NCBI GenBank assembly: GCA_025201845.1 | Contig: MU603930.1 | Location: forward strand, 42,310 to 106,309 | DNA length: 64,000 nucleotides | From: Martensiomyces pterosporus | Taxonomy: Eukaryota; Kickxellomycota; Kickxellomycetes; Kickxellales; Kickxellaceae | Direction: 5' to 3' | Shown: piece after piece, positions 48,408 to 59,339 of the stretch | How the letters are laid out: the number at the start of each line of letters is the position of its first letter | Numbering within the stretch: position 1 is the first letter of the stretch | Notes under the pieces: model-generated | Told to the model about the DNA's origin: nothing | The model's database searches: none | Seen by the model: only the letters and a program-made list of their open reading frames with translations | Position numbers and translations under genes: made by a program

Positions 48408-49990
48408 CTAGAAGCCGCCCAGGTGCTGGTTGGTCATCTGGTTCATCGTAACACGCTGCTTCTGCCCCGACCCAGCCTTGCTATTGCTCTTGCTCGACAG
48501 AGAAAGCGAGTCCAGCGACAGGAGGTCCGAGTTGGCAGCCCAGATGTCGCCCAGCTTCGGCTTTGCAGCCCCAGCATTGCTGCTACTATTCGCCGGTTTT
48601 GCTGTGGCAGGCAGTGTGCCGAATGTGTTGATCGATGCGGCTGCGGCTGTGGCTGTGGTTGTGGTAGCGCCCGATGTCGCTGCTTGCGGTTGCTGGTATA
48701 GGGAAGCAAAGCCTGCGGTCTGCGGCTGCTGCTGGCTAGAAGTAGAGAGGGGCTGGAATCCCGAAAGAAGGTCGTCGCCACCCAGGAGATCCAACGAGGC
48801 ATTGCCGCCACTAGAAGCAGGAACAGGGGCAAGGGCAGGAGCAGGAGCAGCAGGAGCAACACTGGCAGCAGTTGAGCCGGCGTTAAAGGTGCTGCTCTGG
48901 AAGTCTCCCCAGTCGTCATCGAGCATGTTGGACGCAGGTGCCTTGGCCGAGGGTGCGGACGGGGGAATAGCCGCACTGCCGCTGCTGCTGATGCCAGCAG
49001 CCGGAGCATTGGCAGGCGCAATGGAGCTCGAGTTGGCATCGATTTCGTCATCAAACGAGAAAAGGTCCGCGACTACGGGCTCGTTGGGCTTAGTGCTCAC
49101 CGGGGTGATTTCACGCGGCGACGGCTTACGCAGCCTTGAGCTCGAAGAGTTTGAGCGCTCGGTTGCTCTATCATCGGAATCGCTCCTATCCTCATACCGA
49201 GAAGAGCTCGGCGGTCTGTAGCTGTCGCTCCCGAACCCAGCGTACTTGCTGCTGCTCCCAAATCCGCCGCTGCTGCTGCCGCCGCCGCTGCCGCTGCCGA
49301 ACCCCGTCATACCGCCACCGACGTGGCCGCTATACTTGTTGCGGTTGGTCTTGGCTTTCTTGCGCTCCTCACGAACACGGTCGTTGTCCTGCGCCAGGTC
49401 GATCAGCTCCTTGGCCCGCTGGCGCACGTTGATGCCCTGGTCCTTGGAGTTTTCGTCGATGTGGTGGAAGTTCCGGAGCATTTTGATGATGGTGATGTGG
49501 CCGCGCACGTCATCCACCACGCGCTCGGAGCCGTTTTTGATAAGGTACTCGATGAGCTGCAGGGCCTTGTACACCTGCCGCCAGTTCGAGGGGTCCGTGT
49601 CGTTGAACCGCATGTAGATGGCAGGCATGATTTCGTTGAAGTCCTGCCTACAAAACGAGCAAGGGCGGACAGCATTGTGTGCGCCGAGGGTTAGCAAAAG
49701 AGCAGCAGCGGCAGTAGGCAAGCTGTATGCACATGAATTCCAGCAAAGGAGTGTGTGTGTGTGTGTGTGTGTGTGTGTAAGGGGGTTCCGCTCCTTCAGT
49801 GCACTTACGGGCTAAACGTCGCATCGGCAATTTCGCGCATGAGCGTACCCGATGCGCCCCAGGGCTCAGGGCCAGTGGCCTCATTGACCTTGATTTCCAT
49901 CTCGGTGTAGTTCATGACCACGTTCTTCACCTTGTTGTAGACGTTGCGCACATCCCACACGGAAATGTCCGTGAGTTTGCCAAAGTCCAT
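48408..49990 (-). CDS. ENTH-domain clathrin adaptor, Ent3/epsinR-like (2 exons)
   Basis: An epsin-related adaptor for clathrin-coated vesicles at the trans-Golgi/endosome. Exon 1 is 49990..49809, donor GTAAGT. The intron is 49808..49648 (161 nt) and exon 2 is 49647..48408. The product is 473 residues. The ENTH domain (about 1-150) has DVRNVYNKVKNVVMNYTEME, PWGASGTLMREIADATF, LQLIEYLIKNGSERVVDDV and DENSKDQGINVRQRAKELI; this pattern is closer to CLINT1/Ent3 than to plasma-membrane epsins. The disordered tail carries peptide motifs: acidic DLFSFDDEID, DDDWGDFQSS (adaptor-ear type), and LLSLD, which fits the clathrin-box consensus. No UIM was recognised, which again favours the Ent3/epsinR group. 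The intron contains a 28-nt GT microsatellite close to the donor. Confidence 0.92.
49751..49778. repeat. (GT)14 microsatellite inside the ENTH-gene intron
   Basis: 28 nt of uninterrupted GT on the plus strand, (AC)14 in the pre-mRNA, starting 30 nt from the 5' splice site of the 161-nt intron. Confidence 0.95.
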
Positions 49991-50326
49991 GATGCGCCTG
50001 TTTCTTTCTATTCACCGAACGAAAACAAAGTAGTGTATGTTGGACGACAGAGTGCGGGCGGGAAGAAAGAGAGAAAGCTGGAGCCACAAAGAAGCAGCCA
50101 CCAAAAGCGCTGCTCTTTCTCCGCCCTCTTGGCGGTGGCGCATGAAGTAGGAGCAGCCAAACAAAATTGGAGGACACAAGTCGCGCCTGGACGCTGCATG
50201 CATGTCTCCTGTGCTGCTCTCGCTGGGGCAAGCCGTAGCGCCGGCGACGGTGTCAAGCAGTTTTATAGTAGGGGATACCAGACAGAGGAGCTAGAGGAAA
50301 AAGAGGGAAGCAGCGGAAGGAGTGGT
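49991..50326. other. Intergenic, ENTH promoter and MIC60 3' end
   Basis: Tandem minus-strand neighbours flank it. Nothing beyond promoter and 3' untranslated sequence was recognised. Confidence 0.6.
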
Positions 50327-52194
50327 CTAAATGAAGGTAAGCTTGGCTAGGAACTCTTCGGACTCGGCAACGCCAATAGCCTGCTCGACCTCCAGCCGGC
50401 GACGCGCGGAGGCGATCCAGTCCTCAGCCAGCTTTTTGGGCCACCCACGGAGCTGGTTAAGCTCGCGAGTCGCCAGATCGAGGTTGTGCTGCTTGAGGAA
50501 GAATCCAGTGCGCGACAAAACAGCCTCGACGTCGCCGCCCTCCACGAGGCCCTCCTTCTCAAACATGACCTTCGACAGAGTGGCCGACAGGACCTGCGAC
50601 CCAATGTTTCCGTTCTCGGGGACGAGGGACACGCTGCGGATCTCCCTGCGCACGGCTTCGAACCTGTCCTCCAGCTCAACCTGCGAGGGAATGCCCTGCT
50701 CTGCGACATCACGCGCAATCGACGAGACAGCCGCCTGCGTAGCCGGGAAATCGCTGGTGGCGGCGCTGGCCAATGCCGACAGCTCGCTAGCAAATGGGGT
50801 CTGCGCCTTCGCTCCGACGGCGGCGCTCTTGAGCGCAGCGATGGCAACGCTGAGCCTGGACACCGCCTGCGACCGCCTGATCAGATCGCCGCTCTCCTGG
50901 GCCATCTGGGTGAGCTGGCGGAGCTGGGCCTCGACGCGATCCAGGTGCGCCAGGCGTCCACCGCGCTCCTCGTCGACGCGGGCACGCACAAAGCGGTTGA
51001 AGCGGCGCTCAAGCAGATCGCGCTGAGCAGCGAGCTCCGAGGCAACGCGCTCGTCGGCAGCAATGGCAGCCTCCTTGAGCTTGCTGTCGTTGGCCTCGAT
51101 AAGCTGAGCCTCACGGGCGGCAAGGGCAATGCGGGCAGCCTTCTGGAAGTCGGCCAGCGAAGCCTCAAACTTGTTCCTCTCCTCGACGAGAGCCGCCTCA
51201 ACAATGCGCCTCTCCTCTTCCTTCAAGCTGCTGAGGTGGCTGTCAAGAGCAATAAGCGAGTCGCTCAGCGACTTGAGCTGCTGGATGTTCTCCGGCGAGA
51301 GCCCCTTCTTGCTGAACGCTGCCGCAACGGCCGACAGCGTCTTGGACAGGGCTACGATCGAGGCATTGTCAGAATCCAGTGGCGGGATCTCGACGCCAAC
51401 CTGGATTGACTCCATGGGGGTGGTTGGGAGAGCGTCGCTCTTCTTGCTTGGGGCAGCGGGCTTTGCAGCCTCCGGCTTCGGGAGTGCCACGACATCGCGC
51501 TTCCGTCCGTGGTCAGCTGCGTCCTTGCTTTGGTCGTCGCCAGCGCCCTGCCAGTTGTTGTGCTGGAGCATGTTCAGGAGGTTAAAGAACTGGTTGTAGA
51601 TGAAGCGGCTGGTGTATGCAAGCTCGTAGTAGACGTGGAACCCAACGTCGCTCAGCGCCATAAAAAGGCTGTCGTCGTGGTGCCTGGTCAGCTGCATGAA
51701 TTTGCGCGCACCAGGGACGTAGTGCTCGAACTGCTGCCCAAACTCCAGATCCTCCTGCGCGTACGCCGCGGCAGCCACGAATCCAGTGCCAGCGAGAACG
51801 GAAAGGATGGCCATGTTGCGGATCTTGTGCCCCTTCTTTTTGGCTGGCTTGGGAGATGTGGTGAACGATGTCGCTGGGCTACGTGCTCCATCCTTTACAG
51901 CAGTCGAAGCGGCCGTCGAAGCCGTGGTAGCTGAGGCCGTGGTAGCTGAAGCCGTGGTCGTCGAGGTTGTGGTCGATGCAAAGCGCGCTGCAGGAGTGCG
52001 CACAGTATAGCGCATTGTCGGGGCCTTTGCCGCCTAAAAACCATGTTCAGGAAAAGCTGTGTTCAAATTAGAATGGGTGCGCTTCAATCTCGCAATCTCC
52101 AGCAAGCGACTCTCGGGCACGGGTGGCCTCCTCCACTCCACTCATGGCAGCATTTGGTACTCACAGCTGTCCTCAGCAAGGCCTTGGCATTCAT
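50327..52194 (-). CDS. MIC60: MIC60/mitofilin, MICOS cristae-junction subunit (2 exons)
   Basis: The core subunit of the inner-membrane MICOS complex that shapes cristae junctions. Exon 1 is just 30 nt (52194..52165, MNAKALLRTA) with donor GTGAGT. The intron is 52164..52034 (131 nt), acceptor TTTTAG. Exon 2 is 52033..50327, phase 0. The product is 578 residues. The joined N-terminus, with MRYTVRTPAARFAST downstream, is rich in A, S, T and R and lacks acids: a matrix-targeting presequence. One transmembrane helix (about 84-103, NMAILSVLAGTGFVAAAAYA) follows a KKKGHK positive patch. Residues about 220-430 are helical/coiled coil. The C-terminal mitofilin signature includes NIGSQVLSATLSKVMFEKEG and NQLRGWPKKLAEDWIASARR. 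Without exon 1 the start would be taken at an internal Met of the presequence. Confidence 0.95.
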
Positions 52195-52517
52195 AGCGGG
52201 CGCACGCAGCATTATTTCTTCCTTCTCAGCCGATAAAAATGAATACGGGAAGTGTAAATGGAGAAGACACCGCAAATGCGAAGAAGAGGAAACAGGCGTC
52301 GTAGCAAGAGAGGGGAGGGTGGACTGCCAATTTCTTCAAAATTGCAGCTGAAGGTGAAATATGCCTGCGATTCGCGGCGGGCGGTGTTATCTTCAAGGGC
52401 GCCGCCCTCCAGGATCCGGCTCGGCTCACGCAAAAGCGATCGAGCCCCATCGCGTTCAATGCACATGGGTGCTGGCGAAGCACAGGCAATGCCAAAAGGC
52501 GATATCCACAAAAGCAG
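52195..52517. other. Intergenic, MIC60 promoter and RAV1 3' end
   Basis: Tandem minus-strand neighbours flank it. No further gene was seen. Confidence 0.6.
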
Positions 52518-55500
52518 CTACAAAACGGAAGCAGGGAAAACAGACATTGGCAGTCTAAGGGTGCTAGAAATGGTCCTCTTCTCCTTCTCAACATCGATGT
52601 CAGCCGACCCGCCATCGCCTTGCTTGGCCCTGCTGATGTACTCAAAGATCTGGAGCGCCAGTGTGACGCGGCAGGCATACTGCACCGGCGTATCCTCGAT
52701 CTCGACAGCCAGCGTCGAGGTGTCGTCGCCTGGGTTGGTGTCTTCCGAGCAGGGTGACAGGCTCTCCTTCGGGTGGTGCCCAGGCACGGCGCTGGCTGCT
52801 GAGGATGGCGTTTCAGGGACTCGTGCCTTGCTTGCCGATGAGCTGGTGCTCATTGAAAGCCCGGAGAACATGGATCCAAAGCTATCCATGCTGAGCGTTC
52901 CGCTGGCCATAGGATCGGCAGCAGGGACAGCAGGGACAGCAGGCGCTGGCTTTGGCTTCGGTGCACCAAACTCAGAGAATCCACCGAACCCGCTGAACCC
53001 GCTGAATGTGCCCATGTCAAGCTGCCCCGAATCGATGCTCCCGCCAGTCGGCATGCCAGACGAGGCTGACGCCTTTTCCTGCGGCAGCGAGGCAGCTGGC
53101 TGGAAAGCAGTGTGCGCCAAAGCGGACGATTTCTTCGTGACCGCATACAGCTCGCGGCGCCACCATTCGAGGACCACCAGAGACATGACGGGCACGCCAA
53201 GGCACTCAAATATAGTGATTGTCTGCGCAATGAGCTCAGCTTGAGTGACAAGCGGCGCGCGGTAGTACGGCGAGTGGCTGAGCATGCTCCTGTAGAGTAT
53301 CAGCAACTCGGTGTCAAGCACCTCCATCGCACAGTGGCCGGATGCCTCCATCTCGATGCCAATTTGCTTGGCGAGCTTGGGCAAGTCGTCGGTCAGCGCC
53401 TGCAGGACCAGGTCGTACTTGTGGGTGATGCCGAATGCTAGGCTCGCCAGCCAGCGGTCCTGCCTGTTGAATGCATCCGGGAGGATATGCCTCCACAGAA
53501 TGTCCCTGAGCACAGGCCCGTTGTCGCCTTCGTAGCAGCGGCAGATGGCAACTGCCAGCTGGACGTCATTTAGCTGGGCAATGCAGACTGTCGCTGCGTC
53601 GGCCAGTTTGCCTGATAGCATAAAAAACGTGGCCGCATCGAGGTACCTCTGGCGGCTAAGCAGCACGTATGCGTTCTTTGCAGCTGCAGTCTTCCACTTG
53701 GCCTCGGAAAAGTCGTGCGACAGGAACGCCAGCATCTTGTTTTGCTCTGGGTGGTTGTGCGCCGTGCGCCACAGCCCAAGCAGCAGCCGCTGCTTCTTGA
53801 GCGCAAGGAAGAATATGGCGCACTTGCTTGGGTCGCGGCCCTCAGCCACAAAGATGTTGCGGGCCATTTTCTCGATCTCCGAGCGGACAGCGCTGATGTC
53901 GCTGAGCCAAGTAAAAATGCCCATGCGGCGCGCCGACTCCCATGTAAGACCCGATGCAGCATACTGCTGGAGACACAGCTGCAGCAGAATTGCTTGCGAG
54001 TTGCTGTGCATTGCCCAGTTGAGTTCGCGGTAGGCCAGCTCGGACGCTGAGCGAGTGCGCTTGTTCTCTAGCTCCAGAAGCTGCAGCTTGGTCAGATATC
54101 TGATGCCCATGCTGTCGATGGGCTGGTCCTTGACCAGGCTGACCGATATTGTGCCCACAATGGACATCAGGCGCGCCTGGTCAAGAGGCGACATTCCCTT
54201 GATCTTGATCTCGGCAAGCTTCTCGATAATAAACTCGGCCTTGTCGTTGCTGAAGCCACCAAAGTCAGGGTTGGCGCTGCCGTCAATTGCGTCGCCGCTG
54301 TCCATCTCGGTATCAAACAGCGAGGAGTACCTTGACCGGACATTTGATGCCCGCTGACCGGGGTTCGCTGGCTTTTCGCCAACCTGCGACGGATCCGCAG
54401 CTATGAGCTCCTCCAGCGAAATCATAGGGAGCGCCACATCCCTCGCGGCGTCGATGTCGCGCTCTCGCATGTAGTCATAGAGCCGAGCGAGCAGCTGCTT
54501 CACGGCATCCAGCTGGCCCCACGACATGAGCTCGGTGAGAACAAACGGGTGGATGAATGGGAGCTCGCCGTGCTCCTCGAATGCAGCATCGCTTATGCGC
54601 TTGCCGTCAGGCAGGTTCTGCGCGTAAACAACCAGCTTTCTGCCAACAGAGAAGGTCGGCTCGCCAGCAGCCGTAAACGAGAACGAGCCAATGTCCTGGC
54701 CAGGGCCAAAGTCCGATGATGGGATAGTGAATATGCACAGCCACGCGTCGTCCAGGTTGCGCTCTTGGCAGTAAACGTCGATTCTGTCGTCCCACTGGAT
54801 GCCCAGGTAGGACTGCGCGTAGTCAGTCAGGTACCAGCGAATCTCACGCACTCGGTCTGCCTTGTTCCGCGGGTAGATTGTGCCAGCTGGGAGGTAGTGC
54901 GATGCCCTAGACGCGGAAGAGAAGACCCAGATAGTGATGACCTGGGATCCGTCCTCGCCAACCGAGACGATTGCTGCCTTGTCGATGGAGTTGTACCTGA
55001 TCATTTTGGCGTCCATGCAGGGAAGGCGGTGCTTCTTGGAGCAGAACCACATGAAGCGAGGCGACGTGCGGATGCCCCAGATGCGCATGTGTCCGCTATT
55101 GGTGTCGAATGTGGCCATGATGTTGTCGCGCGAAAAGAACGGGTGCGCAACAGGCATGACGCGGGATGCCCGGTCAAAGTGTGCGGCCTGGGTCAGCACC
55201 GATTTGTCGACAAACTCGATGCTCTGCCTGGGCCCCGCCACGCGCCATGTCCGAGCGGTCTTTGACGCCTTTTCTATGGTTGTGATGTAATATGCCTTTG
55301 ACGCTGCTGCGTCTGCTGCGTCCTCGGCAGACCCGGCGGGATATGTGAATATGTGGTCGTACGTGCTCATCTGCGGGAAGTTTGTGTTGCAGGGCGACCA
55401 CTGCTCGGCCTCACTGTCGTAGGCCAACCGGTAAACTCTCTTGTCTGTGGCGCCAATGAACTCGGACTCTGTAGGCGCCCAAGCAATGGTTCGGATCTGG

Positions 55501-57272
55501 CTGCCGTCCAGTCCCATCTTGCGCGAAATCGACAGCGTCGAGCGTCGTGCTGTGACTGTGTCCCAAATAAGCAGCTCGCCTTCGACTGAGTGCGTAGCCA
55601 CGTGCTGGCTATACGGGTCAACGCTAATGTGGAAAATGGGCTCCTTGTGGCCGTCCCACAGACCGTCCAGACATAGCGCCGCATCCTGGCCATCTTTAGA
55701 CGCAGCGTCGGGAACACTGAACAAATACACGTGTCCAACGGCATCGACCAATGCAAGCCGAAGCGGGTCTGGCTTGCTCTGCCACAGCAGCGACGGCATC
55801 AGCACGCCACTGTGCCCAACTGCTGGCGCCAAAGGGAACGTGGTTCTGATAGCAGGTGTTCTCAGCACCAGGTCAACGCTGGGGATGCCAAATGCACCGG
55901 CACTGTGTCTAATTTCCCATAGCTCTAGCGACCCGTCGTCGTACGCCGAGTAAACATGCTCAAAGTCGGCAGACAGGGGCCTTTGCAGTGGCACATGCCG
56001 TAGTGCTGAGGGGTTTCTGCGCCTGGACCGCGAATCCCTCGACAGCCTTCTTGGACCTTGAGGTGGCTTGCTGTTTGACAGCGCGCCTCTATCGGCTGCT
56101 GGCTGCTGTCTACTCGATCGCTCTGCGCACTCCGAGTCAGCCTCGCTCACGAGCAGATCGTTCTGGGCTGCATCGTTGGCTGCAGCATTGCCGTTCGGTA
56201 CAGGTAGGGATTCGGGCTCTGTAAAAGAGGTGTCAGAAGATGCATGCTGCGTGTCTTCCTCTGGACCAGGAGCCGGTGTCTCGCTAGCACAGCGCTCTGG
56301 GCGAGGTGTCTCTAAAATACGTGCGGCAACCAGTCGTCTGGGTCTAGTAGGCGACAGGCCGTGAGAGACGTTGGCTTGTGCAAGATCTATGGCTGATATC
56401 AAGACGAGCTTGGCACCAGAGTCAGCTGTTGGCAGCTGCGTAGAGCCGCTAGTGTGTGCTGAACACCACGCGTTGAATCTGCCGTCCCTTGTGACCGTGT
56501 ACAGCGTCAAACTGTCTCTGGCCTGGTCGTCCGGGGTGGCTTGGTGTCGCCGCCAAAACATGTCGCGCACAGCTGTAGGGTGGACAAGATACTGGAAGCG
56601 CAGAAGGCTGTCGCCACTGCTGTCGCAGCCGTCGGAGCGCCAAACCTTGACCATCCGGCTATTGTGCGCTGCTGTAGCAAATAGGGTTCCGTCAGGAGCT
56701 GCCGAAATAGCGCTAGTGCGGCCACCGGTTGTCCTTGTCCATGCCTCTGTCCATGCAGAGTCTGAATGGACCCACAGCGACAGTTTGTCGCCAGCACCGA
56801 CAAGCAGTTTGGTTTCGCCCAGCCACTCGCAAGCCGAAGGGCATGCGTCGGTTACATCAATGTGGGACGAATACTCCCAGCGCACCTTTGCTCGGACACT
56901 GCCATCACGATTCCCGCGGTCGGTCACTGCAGCCTTAAACACGGCGATGCTTGATCCTGAAATGGCTGCTAGCTGGCCGCTCTCCGATGCTGCCAGCACC
57001 GCCACAGAGCCACGGATGCAGCTGTGGGTCAGCGACTGGACATACTGTGTAGCGTCTCCGTGAACAACAATCTCCTGGCCAGACGCATAAGCCTACACAG
57101 AAGCAACGGTGTCCTCAAGCTGTTGTGTTTAGTGCTGACGGAGCACGCGGACGGAGCATGCTCACGTTGTAGATTGCGGCAATGTACGTACAATGTAGAT
57201 CTCGCCGCCGACGCAAGTGCTGGTTAGCGTTCCGCCATTTGCCCGGCCCGTATAAATGCTGCGGGCGGCCAT
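52518..57272 (-). CDS. RAV1: RAV1, RAVE-complex subunit for V-ATPase assembly (DMXL/rabconnectin family; 2 exons)
   Basis: The scaffold subunit of RAVE, which drives reassembly of the vacuolar H+-ATPase V1 and Vo sectors. Exon 1 is 57272..57192 (27 codons), donor GTACGT. The intron is 57191..57093 (99 nt). Exon 2 is 57092..52518, phase 0. The product is 1551 residues (yeast Rav1 1357). The N-terminal half is WD-repeat propeller sequence, for example RTIAWAPTESEFIGATDKRV. A disordered serine/arginine-rich insert lies at about 290-400 (PRRLSRDSRSRRRNPSALRH). The Rav1p_C region (about 700-1290) carries FIHPFVLTELMSWGQLDAVK, ESARRMGIFTWLSDISAVRS, FFLALKKQRLLLGLWRTAHN and AKNAYVLLSRQRYLDAATFF. A low-complexity tail with repeated FSGFGGF-type segments precedes the end. 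It is divergent to BOL2 over 380 bp. Confidence 0.95.
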
Positions 57273-57652
57273 TTACGAAGAGAAGAAAGAAGGTGAAAGG
57301 AAGCTGAGAAGGAAACACACAGGGCGCAGGGCGTATCAGAAAGTCGATTGGTGAGTCAGAAGAGCAGCGACTGGAGGGCGGAAAGGGCAGAGGCGAGGGA
57401 GAGCAAGCACCGCCGCTGCTGTCATCATCGTCATCATTGTCAACATTGTCATCATACCCCCTGCCATAAAATGGCTGAAATGCGCGGTCCTATAACAGAG
57501 GGGTCCGGGGTCCAAGCAAGGCCGCATGGGACCACCAACAGCGCACGGCCTATTTCACTTCAGCCTCCACTTTTCCGTATTTCCGCCACGTCAAAGCGCA
57601 CAAGCACCGCATAGCCCGTTCAGCAGAGCAGCAGAGGCGACAGACTATCGAG
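57273..57652. promoter_or_regulatory. Divergent promoter of RAV1 and BOL2
   Basis: A 380-bp gap between divergent starts. It contains a short CATCATCGTCATCATTGTCA patch near 57423. No other feature was recognised. Confidence 0.5.
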
Positions 57653-58118
57653 ATGGTTTCCGCAGAGCAGGTCAGGGAAAAGCTCATCAGCCAGCTGCCC
57701 GCGTCGCACGTCGAGGTGCTTGATGTCTCGGGCGGGTGCGGGTCCATGTTCCAGGCAATTGTCGTGTCGGACGAGTTCGAGGGCAAGAGCCGCCTCCAGC
57801 GCCAGCGCCTGGTCAACGCGGTGCTCAAGGACGAAATGGCAACGATCCACGCATTCAGCCAGGTAAGCTCTAGCGGAAAATAGGCATGGGTGTCCCTCCA
57901 CGCCGGCTCCCAGGCGGCGCTTGGGAGACAGCGGCCGCGCTCCTTGCCGCGACGGCGCCACGCTGCCGCCCGCACCCAGTCTTTTGCGCCTGCTGTGCGC
58001 CGGGCACATGCCATTGGCTAACGCGTGCGTTTTCTCTCTGCTGCTCTGTTGATTTTAGAAGAACTACACCCCGACCCAGTTTGCCGAGCAGCAGCAAACA
58101 CAGCAGGACCAGGCGTGA
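57653..58118 (+). CDS. BOL2: BOL2/BolA2-type cytosolic iron-regulatory protein (2 exons)
   Basis: A small BolA-fold protein that partners monothiol glutaredoxins in cytosolic/nuclear Fe-S cluster handling and iron sensing. Exon 1 is 57653..57862, donor GTAAGC. The intron is 57863..58058 (196 nt, acceptor TTTTAG). Exon 2 is 58059..58118. The product is 89 residues, the usual size. The hallmarks are VSGGCGSMFQAIVVSDEF, the RLQRQRLVNAVL helix and the invariant cluster-ligating His in ATIHAFSQ; the Cys in GGCG matches the BolA2 class. The C-terminus after KNYTPTQFAEQ is glutamine-rich. No mitochondrial presequence is visible, arguing against BolA1/BolA3. Confidence 0.95.
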
Positions 58119-58325
58119 GCAGAGAGCAGGGGCTAGAAGGGCATGGAAGCCGCAGGCGCAGCTCGCTCCAGCGAACCGCAGGATTTTGCCAACCCCTGGT
58201 CCGAAGCTGGCTAGCGCGGCATAAAAGCGACGGCTCTGGCCCGCGTCGACCGCGCGGCCTTCCTCTTGTGCTTGCTTTCTCCCATTTTGACACCTTTTTA
58301 CAGTACATAAAGCCACTTCCCAACC

Positions 58326-58820
58326 ATGTCGAACCCCCAGGTTTACTTTGACGTTTCCGCCGACGGCCAGCCCCTTGGCCGCATCACCATGGAGCTCTAC
58401 GCCAACGACGTTCCCAAGACCGCCGAGAACTTCCGCGCCCTGTGCACGGGCGAGAAGGGCTTCGGCTACGCCGGCTCCATCTTCCACCGCGTCATCCCCC
58501 AGTTCATGCTCCAGGGCGGTGACTTCACCAACCACAACGGCACCGGCGGCAAGTCGATCTACGGCGCCAAGTTCGCTGATGAGAACTTCATCCACAAGCA
58601 CACTGGCCCCGGCCTCCTCTCCATGGCCAACGCTGGTCCCAACACCAACGGCTCCCAGTTCTTCATCACCACCGTCTCGACCCCCTGGCTCGACGGCAAG
58701 CACGTCGTCTTCGGAAAGGTCACTGGTGGCTTGGACATCGTGAAGAGGATCGAGTCCTTCGGCTCCCAGTCCGGCCGCACCTCCAAGAGGGTTACTGTTG
58801 ACAAGTCTGGCCAGCTCTAA
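58326..58820 (+). CDS. Cyclophilin A-type peptidyl-prolyl isomerase, copy 2 (highly biased codons)
   Basis: A 164-residue canonical cyclophilin: [34 protein letters not shown] (catalytic Arg), and [13 protein letters not shown] (cyclosporin-binding Trp), ending VDKSGQL. Codon use is strikingly C-ending (GCC, ATC, ACC, AAG), much more so than the minus-strand copy at 47566, suggesting this is the abundant housekeeping isoform. It is probably cytosolic. TAA is followed directly by ATG in the same frame, and that frame stays open for 173 codons into the dynactin gene. AATAAA at 58944 is a plausible poly(A) signal. A pyrimidine-rich TTTTTACAG about 25 nt before the ATG might be an acceptor of a leader intron. 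Confidence 0.97.
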   Translation: MSNPQVYFDVSADGQPLGRITMELYANDVPKTAENFRALCTGEKGFGYAGSIFHRVIPQFMLQGGDFTNHNGTGGKSIYGAKFADENFIHKHTGPGLLSMANAGPNTNGSQFFITTVSTPWLDGKHVVFGKVTGGLDIVKRIESFGSQSGRTSKRVTVDKSGQL

Positions 58821-59339
58821 ATGCAGAGGCCGCGCTTCCCCTGTCTGCCGCGCAACCCCCGCTCGTTCGACCACAGCCAACCCAGCGGGCTCCTGCTTTC
58901 GCTGCTGTTGTCAAATTTTCTTTTATTAAGTGTCGAAAACGCCAATAAATTGCTTGTCGTTGCTCACAAGGACCTGCAAGCGCCCTGCTGCCCAGGTGTC
59001 TATTTCAAAATCCGATGCACTCCGCGCCGCGCAGCCAGGCGCCTGTTTTCTGTCTGTGTATTTTCTGCCTGTGGTTTGCTGCCGCGACCAGACGCTGGCG
59101 GCGGCGGTGATCAAAACAAACCGAATCAGCAGGCAGTGGTGATAGGCCGCTGCTGCGATGTTGTGGCCTGCGTGGGGAGCCGTCCGTGCTGTTTTGTCTT
59201 CCACCTCTACTCTACTCCACTCCGCTATACCCATAGACATTTCTCCATTTTCCAGCACCCACCAGAGCTACGTCAGCCGCACACATACAACCGCAAACCC
59301 CAACTTCGCATTCAGCATTTGACGCAAAGAGCAGGCGAG
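58821..59339. other. Cyclophilin 2 3' region and dynactin promoter, stop-free in the coding frame
   Basis: 519 nt without an in-frame stop in the frame shared by the two flanking genes. It holds AATAAA at 58944-58949 and pyrimidine-rich promoter-like sequence near 59206. The translated frame is cysteine/proline/arginine-rich and resembles no protein, so it is treated as non-coding. Confidence 0.6.
58944..58949 (+). other. Poly(A) signal AATAAA of cyclophilin 2
   Basis: A canonical hexamer 123 nt after the stop codon, ahead of the dynactin promoter. Confidence 0.5.

Noticed and set aside
57870..58880. 336-codon minus-strand frame opposite cyclophilin 2
   Set aside because: An antisense cyclophilin frame; the analogous antisense frame also appears opposite copy 1 at 47689-48177, confirming it follows from the cyclophilin codons.
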